Source: Mucilaginibacter sp. L3T2-6 (GTDB lineage: Bacteria; Bacteroidota; Bacteroidia; Sphingobacteriales; Sphingobacteriaceae). From it: a stretch of 64,000 bases of DNA. The stretch spans positions 1-64,000 of the forward strand of contig NZ_JAUMKC010000024.1 in NCBI RefSeq assembly GCF_030519355.1, read 5' to 3'. Below, one piece after another: positions 52,324 to 61,639 of the stretch. A program made the position numbers and the translations under genes. The notes under the pieces were generated by a model. The model did no database searches. It was not told the DNA's origin and worked only from the letters and a program-made list of their open reading frames with translations. Every line of letters starts with the position of its first letter. The first letter of the stretch is position 1.

Positions 52324-53478
52324 TTGAAGGGTTACTTTTTAATACGACCTAAAAGTAAGAGCGCAAAGACAATTTATTACCTTTATCAGGTGTTAATCGC
52401 AATATCAATTACCCTTTTATTTATCGTTCTGCGTTTTACGGTAACGGTATTTAATTTTGTTTCCAATCCCAAGCTCACCAGGGTAAACCGCCATTATGAT
52501 GAACGGGTATCTATCCTGGTTCCCGCCAGAAACGAACAAGGTGCTATACTGCCGTTGCTTCAGTCAATCATTAAGCAGGATTATAAAAATTATGAAGTGA
52601 TTATTTATGATGATCAGTCGACTGACAATACCTACGGGATATGTGAGAAGTTCGCCCGAACCCATTCAGCAGTAAGTATAATTAAAGGCGATGAACTCCC
52701 GCAGGGCTGGCTGGGTAAAAATTATGCCTGTCATCAACTCGCCAGGAAAGCTAAAGGCAAATACCTGCTGTTTTTGGATGCTGACACAACTATTTGCAAT
52801 GGGTTGATCAATAGTGCAATACACCGAATGCACATTAATAAGCTTGGCTTGTTGAGCCTTTTCCCTAACCAGCAAATGCATACATTTGGCGAAAAAGTAA
52901 CAGTGCCGCTGCTCAATTTTTTGCTACTAAATACCTTCCCCGTGCGCCTGGCGTTTTTAACAAAAAGCCCTTCGGCAGCTACCGCGTGCGGGCAATTTAT
53001 GTTGTTTGAGTCCGAATCGTACCACGGGCACGAATGGCACCGGGCCGCTAAGGATAAAGTGGTTGAAGATGCCGAAATAATGCAGCTTGTAAAATCGGCA
53101 TCATATAGCGGCGAAGTATTGCTGGCCAACGGCATGATGTTTTGCAGGATGTACCGGGGTTACCGCGAAGCGTTGAACGGGTTCAGTAAAAACGCTTTAG
53201 CCGCCTTTAACTACAGCATCATAGGGCTGTTAATTTATATCCTGTTGTTGTTTGGCGGGCCCATGATTATATTAATGACGTTAAACTTTAACCTGATACT
53301 TTTTACGGCCGGTCTGATCATCCTGTCACGTATTATGATATCGCTGGCATCGGGCCAAAACGCTTTGTATAACATCATTCTGCATCCTGTTCAGATGGTA
53401 AATATGGTGATCATTGCCTTTCTATCCATTCAAAAACATCTCACCAAGACAAATATCTGGAAAGGGAGGAGGGTTTGA
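52324..53478 (+). CDS. glycosyltransferase family 2 membrane protein
   Basis: This is a GT2 glycosyltransferase of 384 residues with a transmembrane helix at about residues 18-45 and two or three C-terminal helices (about 297-315 and 318-350), so it acts at the inner-membrane face. The GT-A landmarks are VSILVPARNEQGAILPLL, YDDQSTDNTYG, the metal-binding DADTTI (DxD) and the ED-type VVEDAEIMQL. The only initiator in frame after an upstream stop is TTG at 52324; no ATG occurs before the catalytic domain. Carotenoid or lipid glycosylation is a possible role. Confidence 0.85.
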   Translation: MKGYFLIRPKSKSAKTIYYLYQVLIAISITLLFIVLRFTVTVFNFVSNPKLTRVNRHYDERVSILVPARNEQGAILPLLQSIIKQDYKNYEVIIYDDQSTDNTYGICEKFARTHSAVSIIKGDELPQGWLGKNYACHQLARKAKGKYLLFLDADTTICNGLINSAIHRMHINKLGLLSLFPNQQMHTFGEKVTVPLLNFLLLNTFPVRLAFLTKSPSAATACGQFMLFESESYHGHEWHRAAKDKVVEDAEIMQLVKSASYSGEVLLANGMMFCRMYRGYREALNGFSKNALAAFNYSIIGLLIYILLLFGGPMIILMTLNFNLILFTAGLIILSRIMISLASGQNALYNIILHPVQMVNMVIIAFLSIQKHLTKTNIWKGRRV

Positions 53479-53509
53479 TTTTGATGTGAAGGAAAAGACA
53501 ATGGCTTGA

Positions 53510-53540
53510 TTGAACCATTGAACTTTATTACTTAATTTTG
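53510..53540 (+). promoter_or_regulatory. promoter before ispH
   Basis: TTG (53510-53512) and TAATTTTG (53533-53540, consensus TAnnTTTG) are separated by 20 bases, the Bacteroidota spacing. The ATG of ispH follows 7 bases after the -7 box, so the transcript would be leaderless or nearly so. Confidence 0.6.
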
Positions 53541-53547
53541 CACAGTA

Positions 53548-54399
53548 ATGGGAGATTACGGTTTACAGGTTACTATCGATCAGGATTCCGGCTTTTGCTT
53601 CGGGGTTGTTTATGCTATTGATATGGCAGAAGAAATACTTGGCGAAGACGGGTACCTGTATTGCCTGGGCGATATTGTTCATAATGACGAAGAGGTGGAA
53701 CGCCTTAAAGCCAAGGGTTTGCGCATTATTGATCACGCCGGCCTCGCCAATCTACGAAACGAGAAAGTATTGATCCGCGCACATGGCGAAGCGCCGGAAA
53801 CTTACCGCATAGCGCTTGAAAATAACATAACACTTATCGATGCCTCCTGCCCCGTAGTGCTTAAACTACAGAACCGGATAAAAACGTCATACGATTCCAA
53901 TGAAAAGATAATCATTTTCGGCAAACACGGGCACGCCGAAGTAATAGGACTACAGGGCCAAACCAATAACGAAGCTGTTGTTTTCCAGGACATTGCTGAG
54001 CTGGATGATGTGGACCTGCCTGAAAATATCACGCTGTACAGCCAAACTACCAAGAGTATGGAAAAGTTCTACAGTATTAAAGATCAGCTGTTGCAACGCG
54101 GTTATAATCTGAAAGCCAACGACACCATTTGCCGGCAGGTGTCTAACCGCGACATGGATTTGCCCAAGTTCGTCAGTAAATTTGACAAAATTGTTTTTGT
54201 GTCGGGCCGCAAATCATCAAATGGTAAGGTGCTGTTCGAAGTTTGCCGCAAACACAACCCCAATACTTATTTTATTTCATCGGCGGCCGAGCTGCAAAAG
54301 GAATTATTTTCGCCTGGTGATAAAGTGGGCATAGCGGGAGCTACTTCCACGCCTATGTGGCTGATGCAGGAAGTAAAAGCGGAACTGGAGACGTTTTGA
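53548..54399 (+). CDS. ispH: 4-hydroxy-3-methylbut-2-enyl diphosphate reductase
   Basis: IspH is the last enzyme of the MEP isoprenoid pathway and uses an iron-sulfur cluster. The three cluster cysteines are in DSGFCFGVVYAIDMA, IDASCPVVLKLQ and NDTICRQVSNRD. Histidines of the active site are in AHGEAPETY and GKHGHAEVIG, and a serine-asparagine pair is in SGRKSSNGKVLFEV. The 283-residue length is typical of the Bacteroidota type. It is flanked upstream by a good promoter and downstream by a word-like repeat. Confidence 0.94.
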   Translation: MGDYGLQVTIDQDSGFCFGVVYAIDMAEEILGEDGYLYCLGDIVHNDEEVERLKAKGLRIIDHAGLANLRNEKVLIRAHGEAPETYRIALENNITLIDASCPVVLKLQNRIKTSYDSNEKIIIFGKHGHAEVIGLQGQTNNEAVVFQDIAELDDVDLPENITLYSQTTKSMEKFYSIKDQLLQRGYNLKANDTICRQVSNRDMDLPKFVSKFDKIVFVSGRKSSNGKVLFEVCRKHNPNTYFISSAAELQKELFSPGDKVGIAGATSTPMWLMQEVKAELETF

Positions 54400-54540
54400 G
54401 TTAGTAGTGAGCAATTTGCGGTTAACAGTTGTAATTAGTCATTTCTGCATCATATCTTACACACTTTAGGACTATTAATGATTTTTAAACCAGTTCATTT
54501 TTAGCTAAGCTCTAATCTCTGACCGCTAATCACTATTTTT
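54400..54540. repeat. word-like repeat with inverted arms between ispH and hemH
   Basis: The gap starts with GTTAGTAGTGAGCAATTTGCGG and ends with CTCTGACCGCTAATCACTATTTTT, whose reverse complement carries the same words (AGTGATTAGCGG). The arms are imperfect and the middle is AT-rich. No terminator-like run of T follows ispH directly. Confidence 0.4.
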
Positions 54541-54553
54541 ACAACCCGAAATT

Positions 54554-55576
54554 ATGGCTAAAAAAGGAATATTACTGGTTAACCTGGGTACACCCGACAG
54601 TCCCGAAACCAGCGATGTAAGAAAATATCTCAACGAGTTTTTGATGGACCCGCGGGTTATCGATATTAACCCTATCTCCCGCGCCTTGTTGGTTAAGGGA
54701 ATCATCTCGCCATTCAGGGCGCCGAAGTCCGGTAAGTTATACAAGTATATCTGGAATGACGAGACAGGCTCGCCGCTTTTGCATTACAGTAAACTGCAGC
54801 ACCAGGCCCTGCAGCAGCGTCTCGGCGACGAATACCAGGTTGAGCTGGCCATGCGCTATCAAAGTCCGTCAATTGAATCGGCACTTGAAAGACTGAAGGC
54901 CGGCCTTGTGGAAAGCATACAGGTTATTGCTTTATTCCCGCAATATGCTTCGGCCAGTACAGGGTCGGTTTACGAAAAGGTAATGGAGATCATAGGTAAT
55001 TGGCAAACCATCCCTTCGCTGTCTTTCGTTAACTCATTTCACGATAATGAGCTAATGATCGAAACATTCGCCAATAACGGCCGCAAGTATCAGCCTGAAA
55101 CATTCGACCATATCTTATTCAGTTTTCATGGCCTGCCGCAGCGCCAGCTCATGAAATGTGATCATACCGGCAATTACTGCCTTAAATCATCCGGCTGCTG
55201 CGATTCACTTAACGACGTAAATAAATATTGCTACTCAGCCCAATCGTATGATACGGCGCGTTTGATCGCAGAAAAGCTCAATCTTCCAAAAGAGAAATAC
55301 ACCGTTTGCTTCCAGTCGCGCCTTGGCAGCGACCCCTGGGTACAACCGTATACCAGTCAGGTTATTGCCCAATTGGCAAAAGAAGGTAAAAAAAGGCTGC
55401 TGGTATTTTGCCCTGCTTTTGTGGCTGATTGCCTTGAGACTGTTTACGAGGTGACCGAGGAATATGGCGCAGAGTTTAAAGCCCTCGGCGGCGAGCATGT
55501 GCAACTGGTGGAAAGCCTTAATGACGCCCCCACCTGGATTGATGCGCTGGAAGAAATGGTTGCAGGCAAGAAGTAA
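54554..55576 (+). CDS. hemH: ferrochelatase
   Basis: HemH inserts iron into protoporphyrin to make heme. LLVNLGTPDSPETSDVRKYL, FLMDPRVIDI, the catalytic-histidine block SFHGLPQRQLMKCDHTGNYC (about residues 195-214) and the C-terminal block VFCPAFVADCLETVYEV match the family. The length of 340 residues is normal. A cluster of cysteines after the active site (CLKSSGCCDSLNDVNKYC) is a feature of Bacteroidota enzymes. A bidirectional terminator follows. Confidence 0.95.
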   Translation: MAKKGILLVNLGTPDSPETSDVRKYLNEFLMDPRVIDINPISRALLVKGIISPFRAPKSGKLYKYIWNDETGSPLLHYSKLQHQALQQRLGDEYQVELAMRYQSPSIESALERLKAGLVESIQVIALFPQYASASTGSVYEKVMEIIGNWQTIPSLSFVNSFHDNELMIETFANNGRKYQPETFDHILFSFHGLPQRQLMKCDHTGNYCLKSSGCCDSLNDVNKYCYSAQSYDTARLIAEKLNLPKEKYTVCFQSRLGSDPWVQPYTSQVIAQLAKEGKKRLLVFCPAFVADCLETVYEVTEEYGAEFKALGGEHVQLVESLNDAPTWIDALEEMVAGKK

Positions 55577-55616
55577 ACTTGCGGAATAGCCGGATATCAA
55601 TGCCGGTGGTTAATAA

Positions 55617-55653
55617 AAAGCCCGTTAATCACCTGGAATGATTAACGGGCTTT
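55617..55653. terminator. bidirectional terminator (hemH / M1 peptidase)
   Basis: AAAGCCCGTTAATCA (55617-55631) pairs perfectly with TGATTAACGGGCTTT (55639-55653) around a 7-base loop, with A/T runs on both sides. It separates two convergent genes and suits both directions. Confidence 0.92.
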
Positions 55654-55683
55654 GTAATTATAGCCGGGCTATAATTTATATTG

Positions 55684-58083
55684 TTATTTACTGCCAGATA
55701 CCTGCATCGGGTTTACGCCAACCGATTGCCCGCGGGCGGCAGCAGCGTTAACTTTTTGCTTAAATATCTGGAATTTGGAAGGCGATGGCAATTTGCCCCA
55801 ATAGTTATTGCTTTCATCAATATCAGCAGTTTCGCGCATCGGGTCGAGCTTGATAGAGGCCACTTCTTTATCCTGTACATAGAATTTTGAACAGTTTTTC
55901 TCATTCAGTCTCCAGATCTGCGCAGGGATACGATCGACTGACTTGGTGCCGTCAGCATAGGTAAATTCGACAATAATCGGCATAACCAAGCCACCCTTGT
56001 TACTGAAGTTAAGCTGGTAGAAATACTTACCTGCATATTTGGCTTTATCCTCATCGGTAATGGCTTCGTCCTCGGCGCTGCGTTGAGGCGGCGTCAATTC
56101 CTTGGTCATGTTATTGAACTTGGTAGTATCAACAGCGGCCAGTCCGCGATCGTATTTATAGTAAAAGTCGCGGACAGAAGTATCCTTATCTACATAAAAT
56201 TTAATGTTTTTGTCTTCGCGGTTACGGATCTTAGAGATATCCTCGAAGGCATTAACTGCCGGCGCATCAACCTTGCGGGCTCCGCCCCTGCGGTTAAACT
56301 GGGGGGCCTTGCCGGTTAAATCAGCTTTGGCAACCTTAACTGAATCCAGCGAAATATCGCATGGCTCGGTATTATAGAACCAGCCTCTCCAGAACCAATC
56401 CAGGTTTTCGCCACTGGCATCGCTCATGGTGCGGAAGAAGTCTGCCGGTGTTGGGTGCTTAAATTCCCAGCGTCTTGCGTATTCTTTAAACGCATAATCA
56501 AACAGCTTGCGGCCCATAATGGTCTCGCGCAAAATGTTCAGTGCGGTAGCAGGCTTGGTGTAAGCATTAGGCCCAAAGCGAACAATGTTTTCCGAGTTGC
56601 TCATTACCGGCTCCAGTTCATTTTTAGGCAGCTTCATGTAGTCAACAATGGTGTAAGCCGCACCTTTCTTGCTTGGATATTTGTTATCCCAAAGTTCTTC
56701 GGTCAGGTACTCCACAAATGAGTTCAAACCTTCATCCATCCATGTCCACTGGCGCTCATCGCTGTTTACTATCATCGGGAAAAAGTTATGGCCAACTTCG
56801 TGAATAACCACACCTATCATACCATTTTTGGTGCTCTCGCTGTATGTTCCATCTTTTTCGGTGCGGCCATAGTTAAAGCAGATCATGGGGTATTCCATGC
56901 CGTTTGCTGCTTCAACACTTTGCGCTACGGGGTAAGGGAACGGAAAAGTGAAGCTTGAGTAAGTTTTTACAGTATGTGCAACCAGTTTTGTAGATAGCTT
57001 ACGGTACAAGTTGTAAGCCTCTTTACCATAATAACTCATACACATTACTGTTTTGCCTTCAACCTTCTGGCCCATGCCATCCCATATAAATTTACGTGAT
57101 GATCCCCAGGCAAAGTCGCGCACGTTGTTGGCCTGGAAAATCCAGGTCTTCTTTGCGCTGCTTGGAGATTTTTCTTTCTTTTTAGCCTCGTCAAGGGTCA
57201 CAATCTCAACAGGTTCAGATGCACTCCTTGCTTTGGTGTAGCGGGCCATTTCGGTTGGCGATAGTACGGATGCATAGTTGATACATTCGCCTGTTGCGCC
57301 AATAATATGGTCAGCCGGAACCGTCATGGCCACCTTGAAGTTACCGAACGTAAGAGCAAATTCACCCCTGCCTGTAAACTGGTGGTTCTGCCATCCCTGG
57401 AAGTCGCTGTACACGCAAAGGCGCGGGTACCATTGGGTCATGGTGAAGAGATAATTCCCGTCTTCAGGAAAATATTCATAACCACCACGGCCGCCAAGGC
57501 TCATCCTGTCGGATATTTTATAGGACCATTTAACGGTGAATACCATCTTAGCGCCGGGCTTCAAAGGAGTAGCCAGGTCAATACGCATCATGGTTTTGTT
57601 AATGGTATATGGCAATTTCTTACCAAGTGCATCGGTAATGCTGGCTATTTTATCGCCGTAACCGTTGTCAGCGTCCGATTTTTCAATCCTGTCTAACTGT
57701 AAGGTACCTGCGCCGCGCGGCATAACCGTGCTTTGCTGGTAATTAGCGTTATCCTTATTGTTGTGCTGGTTCTCATCCAGTTGCATCCAGATGTAATCCA
57801 GCGGGTCGGGCGAGTTGTTGTAATAGGTAATGGTTTCGGATCCGGTAAGTTTCAGGTTCTTTTCATCCAGGTCGCATTTGATGTCGTAATCCGCGCGCTG
57901 CTGCCAGTACTTATTTCCCGGCGCACCGCTGGCTGTGCGTTGTTCATTGGGCGTGCTGAGTATGGTGCCCAATTGCTCAAACTTATTGCCGTGGTTGCTG
58001 GTGGGATTATTCTGAATATCCTGCGCACCCGCAAAACCGGCAATTGCAAAGCTGAAAAAGAGTGAGGTAAAAACTTTTTTCAT
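55684..58083 (-). CDS. exported M1 family metallopeptidase
   Basis: This is a zinc aminopeptidase-like enzyme with a signal peptide (cleavage near AGFAGAQD). The zinc motif HEVGHNFFPMIV with the downstream glutamate in DEGLNSFVEYL lies at about residues 427-460. The exopeptidase motif reads AANGMEYPMICF, close to the G-x-M-E-N of M1 enzymes but with Glu-Tyr. The C-terminal 200 residues form a beta-rich domain. At 799 residues it is a Bacteroidota subtype. It would trim peptides in the periplasm or outside the cell. Confidence 0.9.
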   Translation of the reverse strand: MKKVFTSLFFSFAIAGFAGAQDIQNNPTSNHGNKFEQLGTILSTPNEQRTASGAPGNKYWQQRADYDIKCDLDEKNLKLTGSETITYYNNSPDPLDYIWMQLDENQHNNKDNANYQQSTVMPRGAGTLQLDRIEKSDADNGYGDKIASITDALGKKLPYTINKTMMRIDLATPLKPGAKMVFTVKWSYKISDRMSLGGRGGYEYFPEDGNYLFTMTQWYPRLCVYSDFQGWQNHQFTGRGEFALTFGNFKVAMTVPADHIIGATGECINYASVLSPTEMARYTKARSASEPVEIVTLDEAKKKEKSPSSAKKTWIFQANNVRDFAWGSSRKFIWDGMGQKVEGKTVMCMSYYGKEAYNLYRKLSTKLVAHTVKTYSSFTFPFPYPVAQSVEAANGMEYPMICFNYGRTEKDGTYSESTKNGMIGVVIHEVGHNFFPMIVNSDERQWTWMDEGLNSFVEYLTEELWDNKYPSKKGAAYTIVDYMKLPKNELEPVMSNSENIVRFGPNAYTKPATALNILRETIMGRKLFDYAFKEYARRWEFKHPTPADFFRTMSDASGENLDWFWRGWFYNTEPCDISLDSVKVAKADLTGKAPQFNRRGGARKVDAPAVNAFEDISKIRNREDKNIKFYVDKDTSVRDFYYKYDRGLAAVDTTKFNNMTKELTPPQRSAEDEAITDEDKAKYAGKYFYQLNFSNKGGLVMPIIVEFTYADGTKSVDRIPAQIWRLNEKNCSKFYVQDKEVASIKLDPMRETADIDESNNYWGKLPSPSKFQIFKQKVNAAAARGQSVGVNPMQVSGSK

Positions 58084-58202
58084 CGTTTGTAAATTATTAT
58101 TTATAAGATCAGTTACTTTTTGTTAAGTCCGGAAAGCCGGAAAAGTCCGTAAAATGTATTTGGCGCCTTTTCAATTCAAATTCCTAAATCGCAAACCGGA
58201 AA

Positions 58203-58781
58203 TCAAAAAGGCAATCTTTCCAAAGCCATTTTTAACGATAGCGCAAACACACCTGCCGAAAGAAAAAACACCCAATCGCGGCGCTTTACTTTGACAATAT
58301 TCAGGAATAATATTCCCACTATCAATATAATTGCCACCACTAAAATTTGTCCTGCTTCCAGCCCGATATTAAAACCAAACAGGCCCCAGCCTATGGTTTG
58401 GTCTTTGGCCAGCATAATACGGATCGCATTAGCGAAACCCATGCCGTGTATCAAGCCAAAACACAGTGCAAGATAATAATTTATCCGTGCGCTTGTATCT
58501 CTTCTGTCTATCTGAAAAATATTCTTCAGTGCGGTTATAAATATAGTGCAGGGTATCAGAAATTCAACCCATTTGCTGGAAAACCTGATCACATCGTACA
58601 CGCTTAAAGCCAGTGTTAATGAATGCCCTATGGTAAAAGCTGTTACCAATATCAGCACCCGCTTAATATCCCGTATAGAATACACGCAGGCCAGGGCCAG
58701 TATAAACAGCTGGTGGTCAAGCGCATCGGTGCTGATGATATGGCGCCAGCCCATCACAAAATAAAAACTAAAGTCGGACAT
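58203..58781 (-). CDS. HupE/UreJ-type membrane protein
   Basis: This is a six-helix membrane protein of 192 residues in the HupE/UreJ family, which is linked to nickel or other metal transport. The landmarks GWRHIISTDALDHQLFILAL, FTIGHSLTLALS and CFGLIHGMGFANAI each carry a histidine likely to bind metal. The gene is divergent from a DUF6702 gene, a common pairing in Bacteroidota. The true metal substrate is unknown and no urease or hydrogenase genes are nearby. Confidence 0.82.
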   Translation of the reverse strand: MSDFSFYFVMGWRHIISTDALDHQLFILALACVYSIRDIKRVLILVTAFTIGHSLTLALSVYDVIRFSSKWVEFLIPCTIFITALKNIFQIDRRDTSARINYYLALCFGLIHGMGFANAIRIMLAKDQTIGWGLFGFNIGLEAGQILVVAIILIVGILFLNIVKVKRRDWVFFLSAGVFALSLKMALERLPF

Positions 58782-58848
58782 TGTGAAACTAACCCTTGAA
58801 AGCTTTAAATTTAAGCCGTTTTTTTTACTATTAAAATCAGGGTACGCT

Positions 58849-59373
58849 ATGTGGGCTTTTATTTACCAACCGTTACTATATTGTTACATTGCCTTGGGCA
58901 TGATGGCGCCGGCGAAACATACTTCTTTCGCTTTTCATCCCATTCATGTAAGTACGACTAACGTTGAATACAACAAGCAGGACAACAAGTTGGAGGTTAT
59001 CTGCACCATTTTTACCGACGACTTTGAAGTTGCCCTTGCCAAACAATTTCGTACTAAAACCGACCTTACCCGCGCCGACATGCATAAAGCCATGGATGAG
59101 CTGGTAAAAAAATACATTAGCGCCAATCTGCAAATTAAAACCGACGGCGCACCAGCAAATCTGAGCTACCTGGGCTTTGAGATAAATAAGGAAGCAACCG
59201 ACGTCTATCTCGAATCGGCCAAAATACCTGCTGTTAAAAAAGTGGGGGTGAATGTGAGCCTGCTGCATAACCAGTTTGACGACCAGATAAATATCGTGCA
59301 CATTATTGTTGGCGGCGTAAGAAAAAGCGAAAAACTTGATTACCCCGATAAAAAAGTGGAACAGGTATTTTGA
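58849..59373 (+). CDS. DUF6702 family exported protein
   Basis: This is a 174-residue protein with an N-terminal hydrophobic segment (IYQPLLYCYIALGMMAPA) that may be a signal anchor. The mature part begins with HPIHVSTTNVEYNKQDNKLEVICTIFTDDFEVALAKQF, the conserved DUF6702 region with a histidine-containing start. The frame is also open from a GTG at 58783, 1 base from the divergent start; the ATG at 58849 is more plausible because it leaves room for promoters. It pairs with the HupE/UreJ gene, suggesting a shared role, possibly metal handling. Confidence 0.75.
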   Translation: MWAFIYQPLLYCYIALGMMAPAKHTSFAFHPIHVSTTNVEYNKQDNKLEVICTIFTDDFEVALAKQFRTKTDLTRADMHKAMDELVKKYISANLQIKTDGAPANLSYLGFEINKEATDVYLESAKIPAVKKVGVNVSLLHNQFDDQINIVHIIVGGVRKSEKLDYPDKKVEQVF

Positions 59374-59515
59374 TTTTCATTTCTACGCGCTGAAATATTT
59401 TCCTGCGGCTGTAACCAATCCCGTTTTTTGCCCGTAATTGACAATACACGCACACCCTAACCATTATATTGATTGTGCGATTTGATTATTTTTGATTTTA
59501 AGCTTCAGTCATTCT

Positions 59516-60616
59516 ATGAGAAAAATAAATCTACTGCTTTCGGCTGCAATTGTATTGGCTGCGGCCGGTTCATGTTCAAAAAAAAGCAATCCTGCGCCAC
59601 CCACTGACCCCGGAGCGGGGTTTACTAAAATAAGCTATCTGGGCAGTATTGATATGACAGTAGCACGAAGCGGTCTGGCGGCTGCAGGGCTTGCAGGCAG
59701 TGTGTTTTTTGCAGGCGGCACTACAGATAATGGCGCAACGCTTTCAAAAACTGTAGACGTATATGATGCCCTGCAAAACGTATGGTACACCGGCAGCTTG
59801 AGCGAAGCCCGGTATATGCTGGCTGGGGCGGCAGCTGGTGGAAAGATAATATTTGGGGGTGGTAAGAACGCCACATCTTTTTCAAATGTTGCCGATATTT
59901 ACGACCTTACTAAAAACATCTGGATAACCGCACAATTGAGTGAAGCCAGGGCCGGCCTTGCTGCGGCAGCTTTAGGTAATACTATTATTTTTGCAGGGGG
60001 CAGGGGCGCATCGGGCGTTTCAAAAACAGTTGACATTTATAACACCAACACCAATACCTGGACAACCGCTCAACTTAGCGTAGCGCGCACAGGGCTGGTA
60101 GCTGCGGCAGCAGGCACAAAAATTGTTTTCGCTGGCGGCGATGACAATGCCGGCATACCCTTAAACACCGTTGATATTTATGATATAAATACGCATGCCT
60201 GGTCTACAGCAACGCTTAGCAGCGCAAAAGATCATTTTGCCGGAGCAGGTGCGGGTGATAAAATTGTATTTGCAGGCGGACAAACTACTGCTGCCGGACT
60301 GGTAAAAACAGCCGACATTTATGATGTATCAACCAATACATGGTCGACCAGTGAAATTTCGCAGGCAAGGGAAGATCTGGCAGCCGCAGGGAGCCCCAAT
60401 AAAATTGTTTTTGCGGGCGGTTATATCGGTACCGGTTCATCAACGGCCGCCGATGTTTACGATATCAAAAGCGGAACATGGTCTGTGCTTACGATAGGTA
60501 CAGCCCGTAATTTGCTGGCCGGAGCAAGTACCGATTTTACCATTATGTTCGGCGGCGGAGTAGCGCAAAACGGGGTTTCTAAATCTGCCGATGTGTTCCG
60601 TTTAAGTAATGATTGA
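59516..60616 (+). CDS. Kelch-repeat lipoprotein
   Basis: This is a lipoprotein with the lipobox AAAGSCSKKS (Cys about residue 20) and an otherwise pure seven-bladed propeller of Kelch-like repeats. Each unit of about 49 residues carries an (I/V)xFAGG or FGGG strand (FFAGG, IIFGGG, IIFAGG, VFAGG three times, MFGGG) and a V/A-D-I/V-Y-D strand followed by W. At 366 residues it has no further domain. It probably binds proteins or sugars at the cell surface. The ATG at 59516 is preferred over upstream starts because it directly begins the signal peptide. Confidence 0.85.
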   Translation: MRKINLLLSAAIVLAAAGSCSKKSNPAPPTDPGAGFTKISYLGSIDMTVARSGLAAAGLAGSVFFAGGTTDNGATLSKTVDVYDALQNVWYTGSLSEARYMLAGAAAGGKIIFGGGKNATSFSNVADIYDLTKNIWITAQLSEARAGLAAAALGNTIIFAGGRGASGVSKTVDIYNTNTNTWTTAQLSVARTGLVAAAAGTKIVFAGGDDNAGIPLNTVDIYDINTHAWSTATLSSAKDHFAGAGAGDKIVFAGGQTTAAGLVKTADIYDVSTNTWSTSEISQAREDLAAAGSPNKIVFAGGYIGTGSSTAADVYDIKSGTWSVLTIGTARNLLAGASTDFTIMFGGGVAQNGVSKSADVFRLSND

Positions 60617-60698
60617 TGCCACAATGCCGAAAGATAGCCGATTGGGGTTTATATTTTTTTAGCCGTATCGTAATATGAGCGGCTGATCTTTGTTCAAG

Positions 60699-61559
60699 TT
60701 ATTTTTTTAGCTCTCCCCGTCTTGTCCAAAAATAAATTGCGGTAATTACTGCTACCACAGCCAGCACAGCGCCGAATTCATCTATATAGTACTTCGTTTT
60801 TTCATTGCTGAGGGTAAGCGGGGTAAAAATACTTTGAATAAACAAATTGTGACTGGCATGAAGGATGGCGGCCGTCCATAAACTTCCGGACTTTAACCGA
60901 AACCATGTAAAAATAAAGCTGATACTGATTACCATTACCGCGAACCAGCTTAGGCCATACCATGCCGGTGTTCCGCTGTTATAATCGGCAAAAACTAAAA
61001 TTGGCACATGCCATAGCGCCCAGATTGCGCCCACTATCAGCGAAGTGGTAGTATAGCCGGTTATCTTGTACATTTCGGGCACCAAAAATCCCCGCCAGCC
61101 GATTTCCTCGCCAAGGCCGGTCGCCAGGCTGCCGGCCATGCCGATTGTGCCCGTAAAAATAAAGTATAAAAAAATAACGACGCCGTCCGGTAAACCGCTC
61201 CATCCAAACGATGACGATACCTGCTTTACGAAAGCTGTGTTATAAAAACTGCCCCATCCGGCAACCCAAAGAATAATGTAGGCTATTAATGAATAAAGAA
61301 GAGGAACCAGGTAAGCCCAAAGCATATATTTCGGCTTATTCCAGCTCCAGCCTAAATCAGAAATTTTCCGGTTCAATATACGGCACGTGGCGAACGCAGA
61401 AAGTGCCGGCGCCCACATTATCCCGGTAACGTACAAGCCGAAGCCGCTGCCCAGCTTGCCGGTATGGATAACCAGGAAATAATATATACTGCTGATAGCA
61501 AAGGTAATAAGCAGAAAAATTGCGATGGCTTTACGGCTTTGGCTGGGGGTTGTATCCAT
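60699..61559 (-). CDS. CPBP family intramembrane metalloprotease
   Basis: This is an eight-helix protein of the CAAX/CPBP (Abi) family. The metal-binding residues are in GLGEEIGWRGFLVPEMYK (the E-E-x3-R motif), AIWALWHVPIL and ILHASHNLFIQ. In bacteria such proteins cleave membrane-embedded peptides, or act in bacteriocin self-immunity. Length is 286 residues. No bacteriocin gene is near, so the role here is open. Confidence 0.88.
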   Translation of the reverse strand: MDTTPSQSRKAIAIFLLITFAISSIYYFLVIHTGKLGSGFGLYVTGIMWAPALSAFATCRILNRKISDLGWSWNKPKYMLWAYLVPLLYSLIAYIILWVAGWGSFYNTAFVKQVSSSFGWSGLPDGVVIFLYFIFTGTIGMAGSLATGLGEEIGWRGFLVPEMYKITGYTTTSLIVGAIWALWHVPILVFADYNSGTPAWYGLSWFAVMVISISFIFTWFRLKSGSLWTAAILHASHNLFIQSIFTPLTLSNEKTKYYIDEFGAVLAVVAVITAIYFWTRRGELKK

Positions 61560-61639
61560 AACGAGGGGGTGGTTTGACTTGATTGTCAGGTAAATATAGC
61601 AAACTTGTATCGCAAAGCATATATTTAATCATCCTGTAA

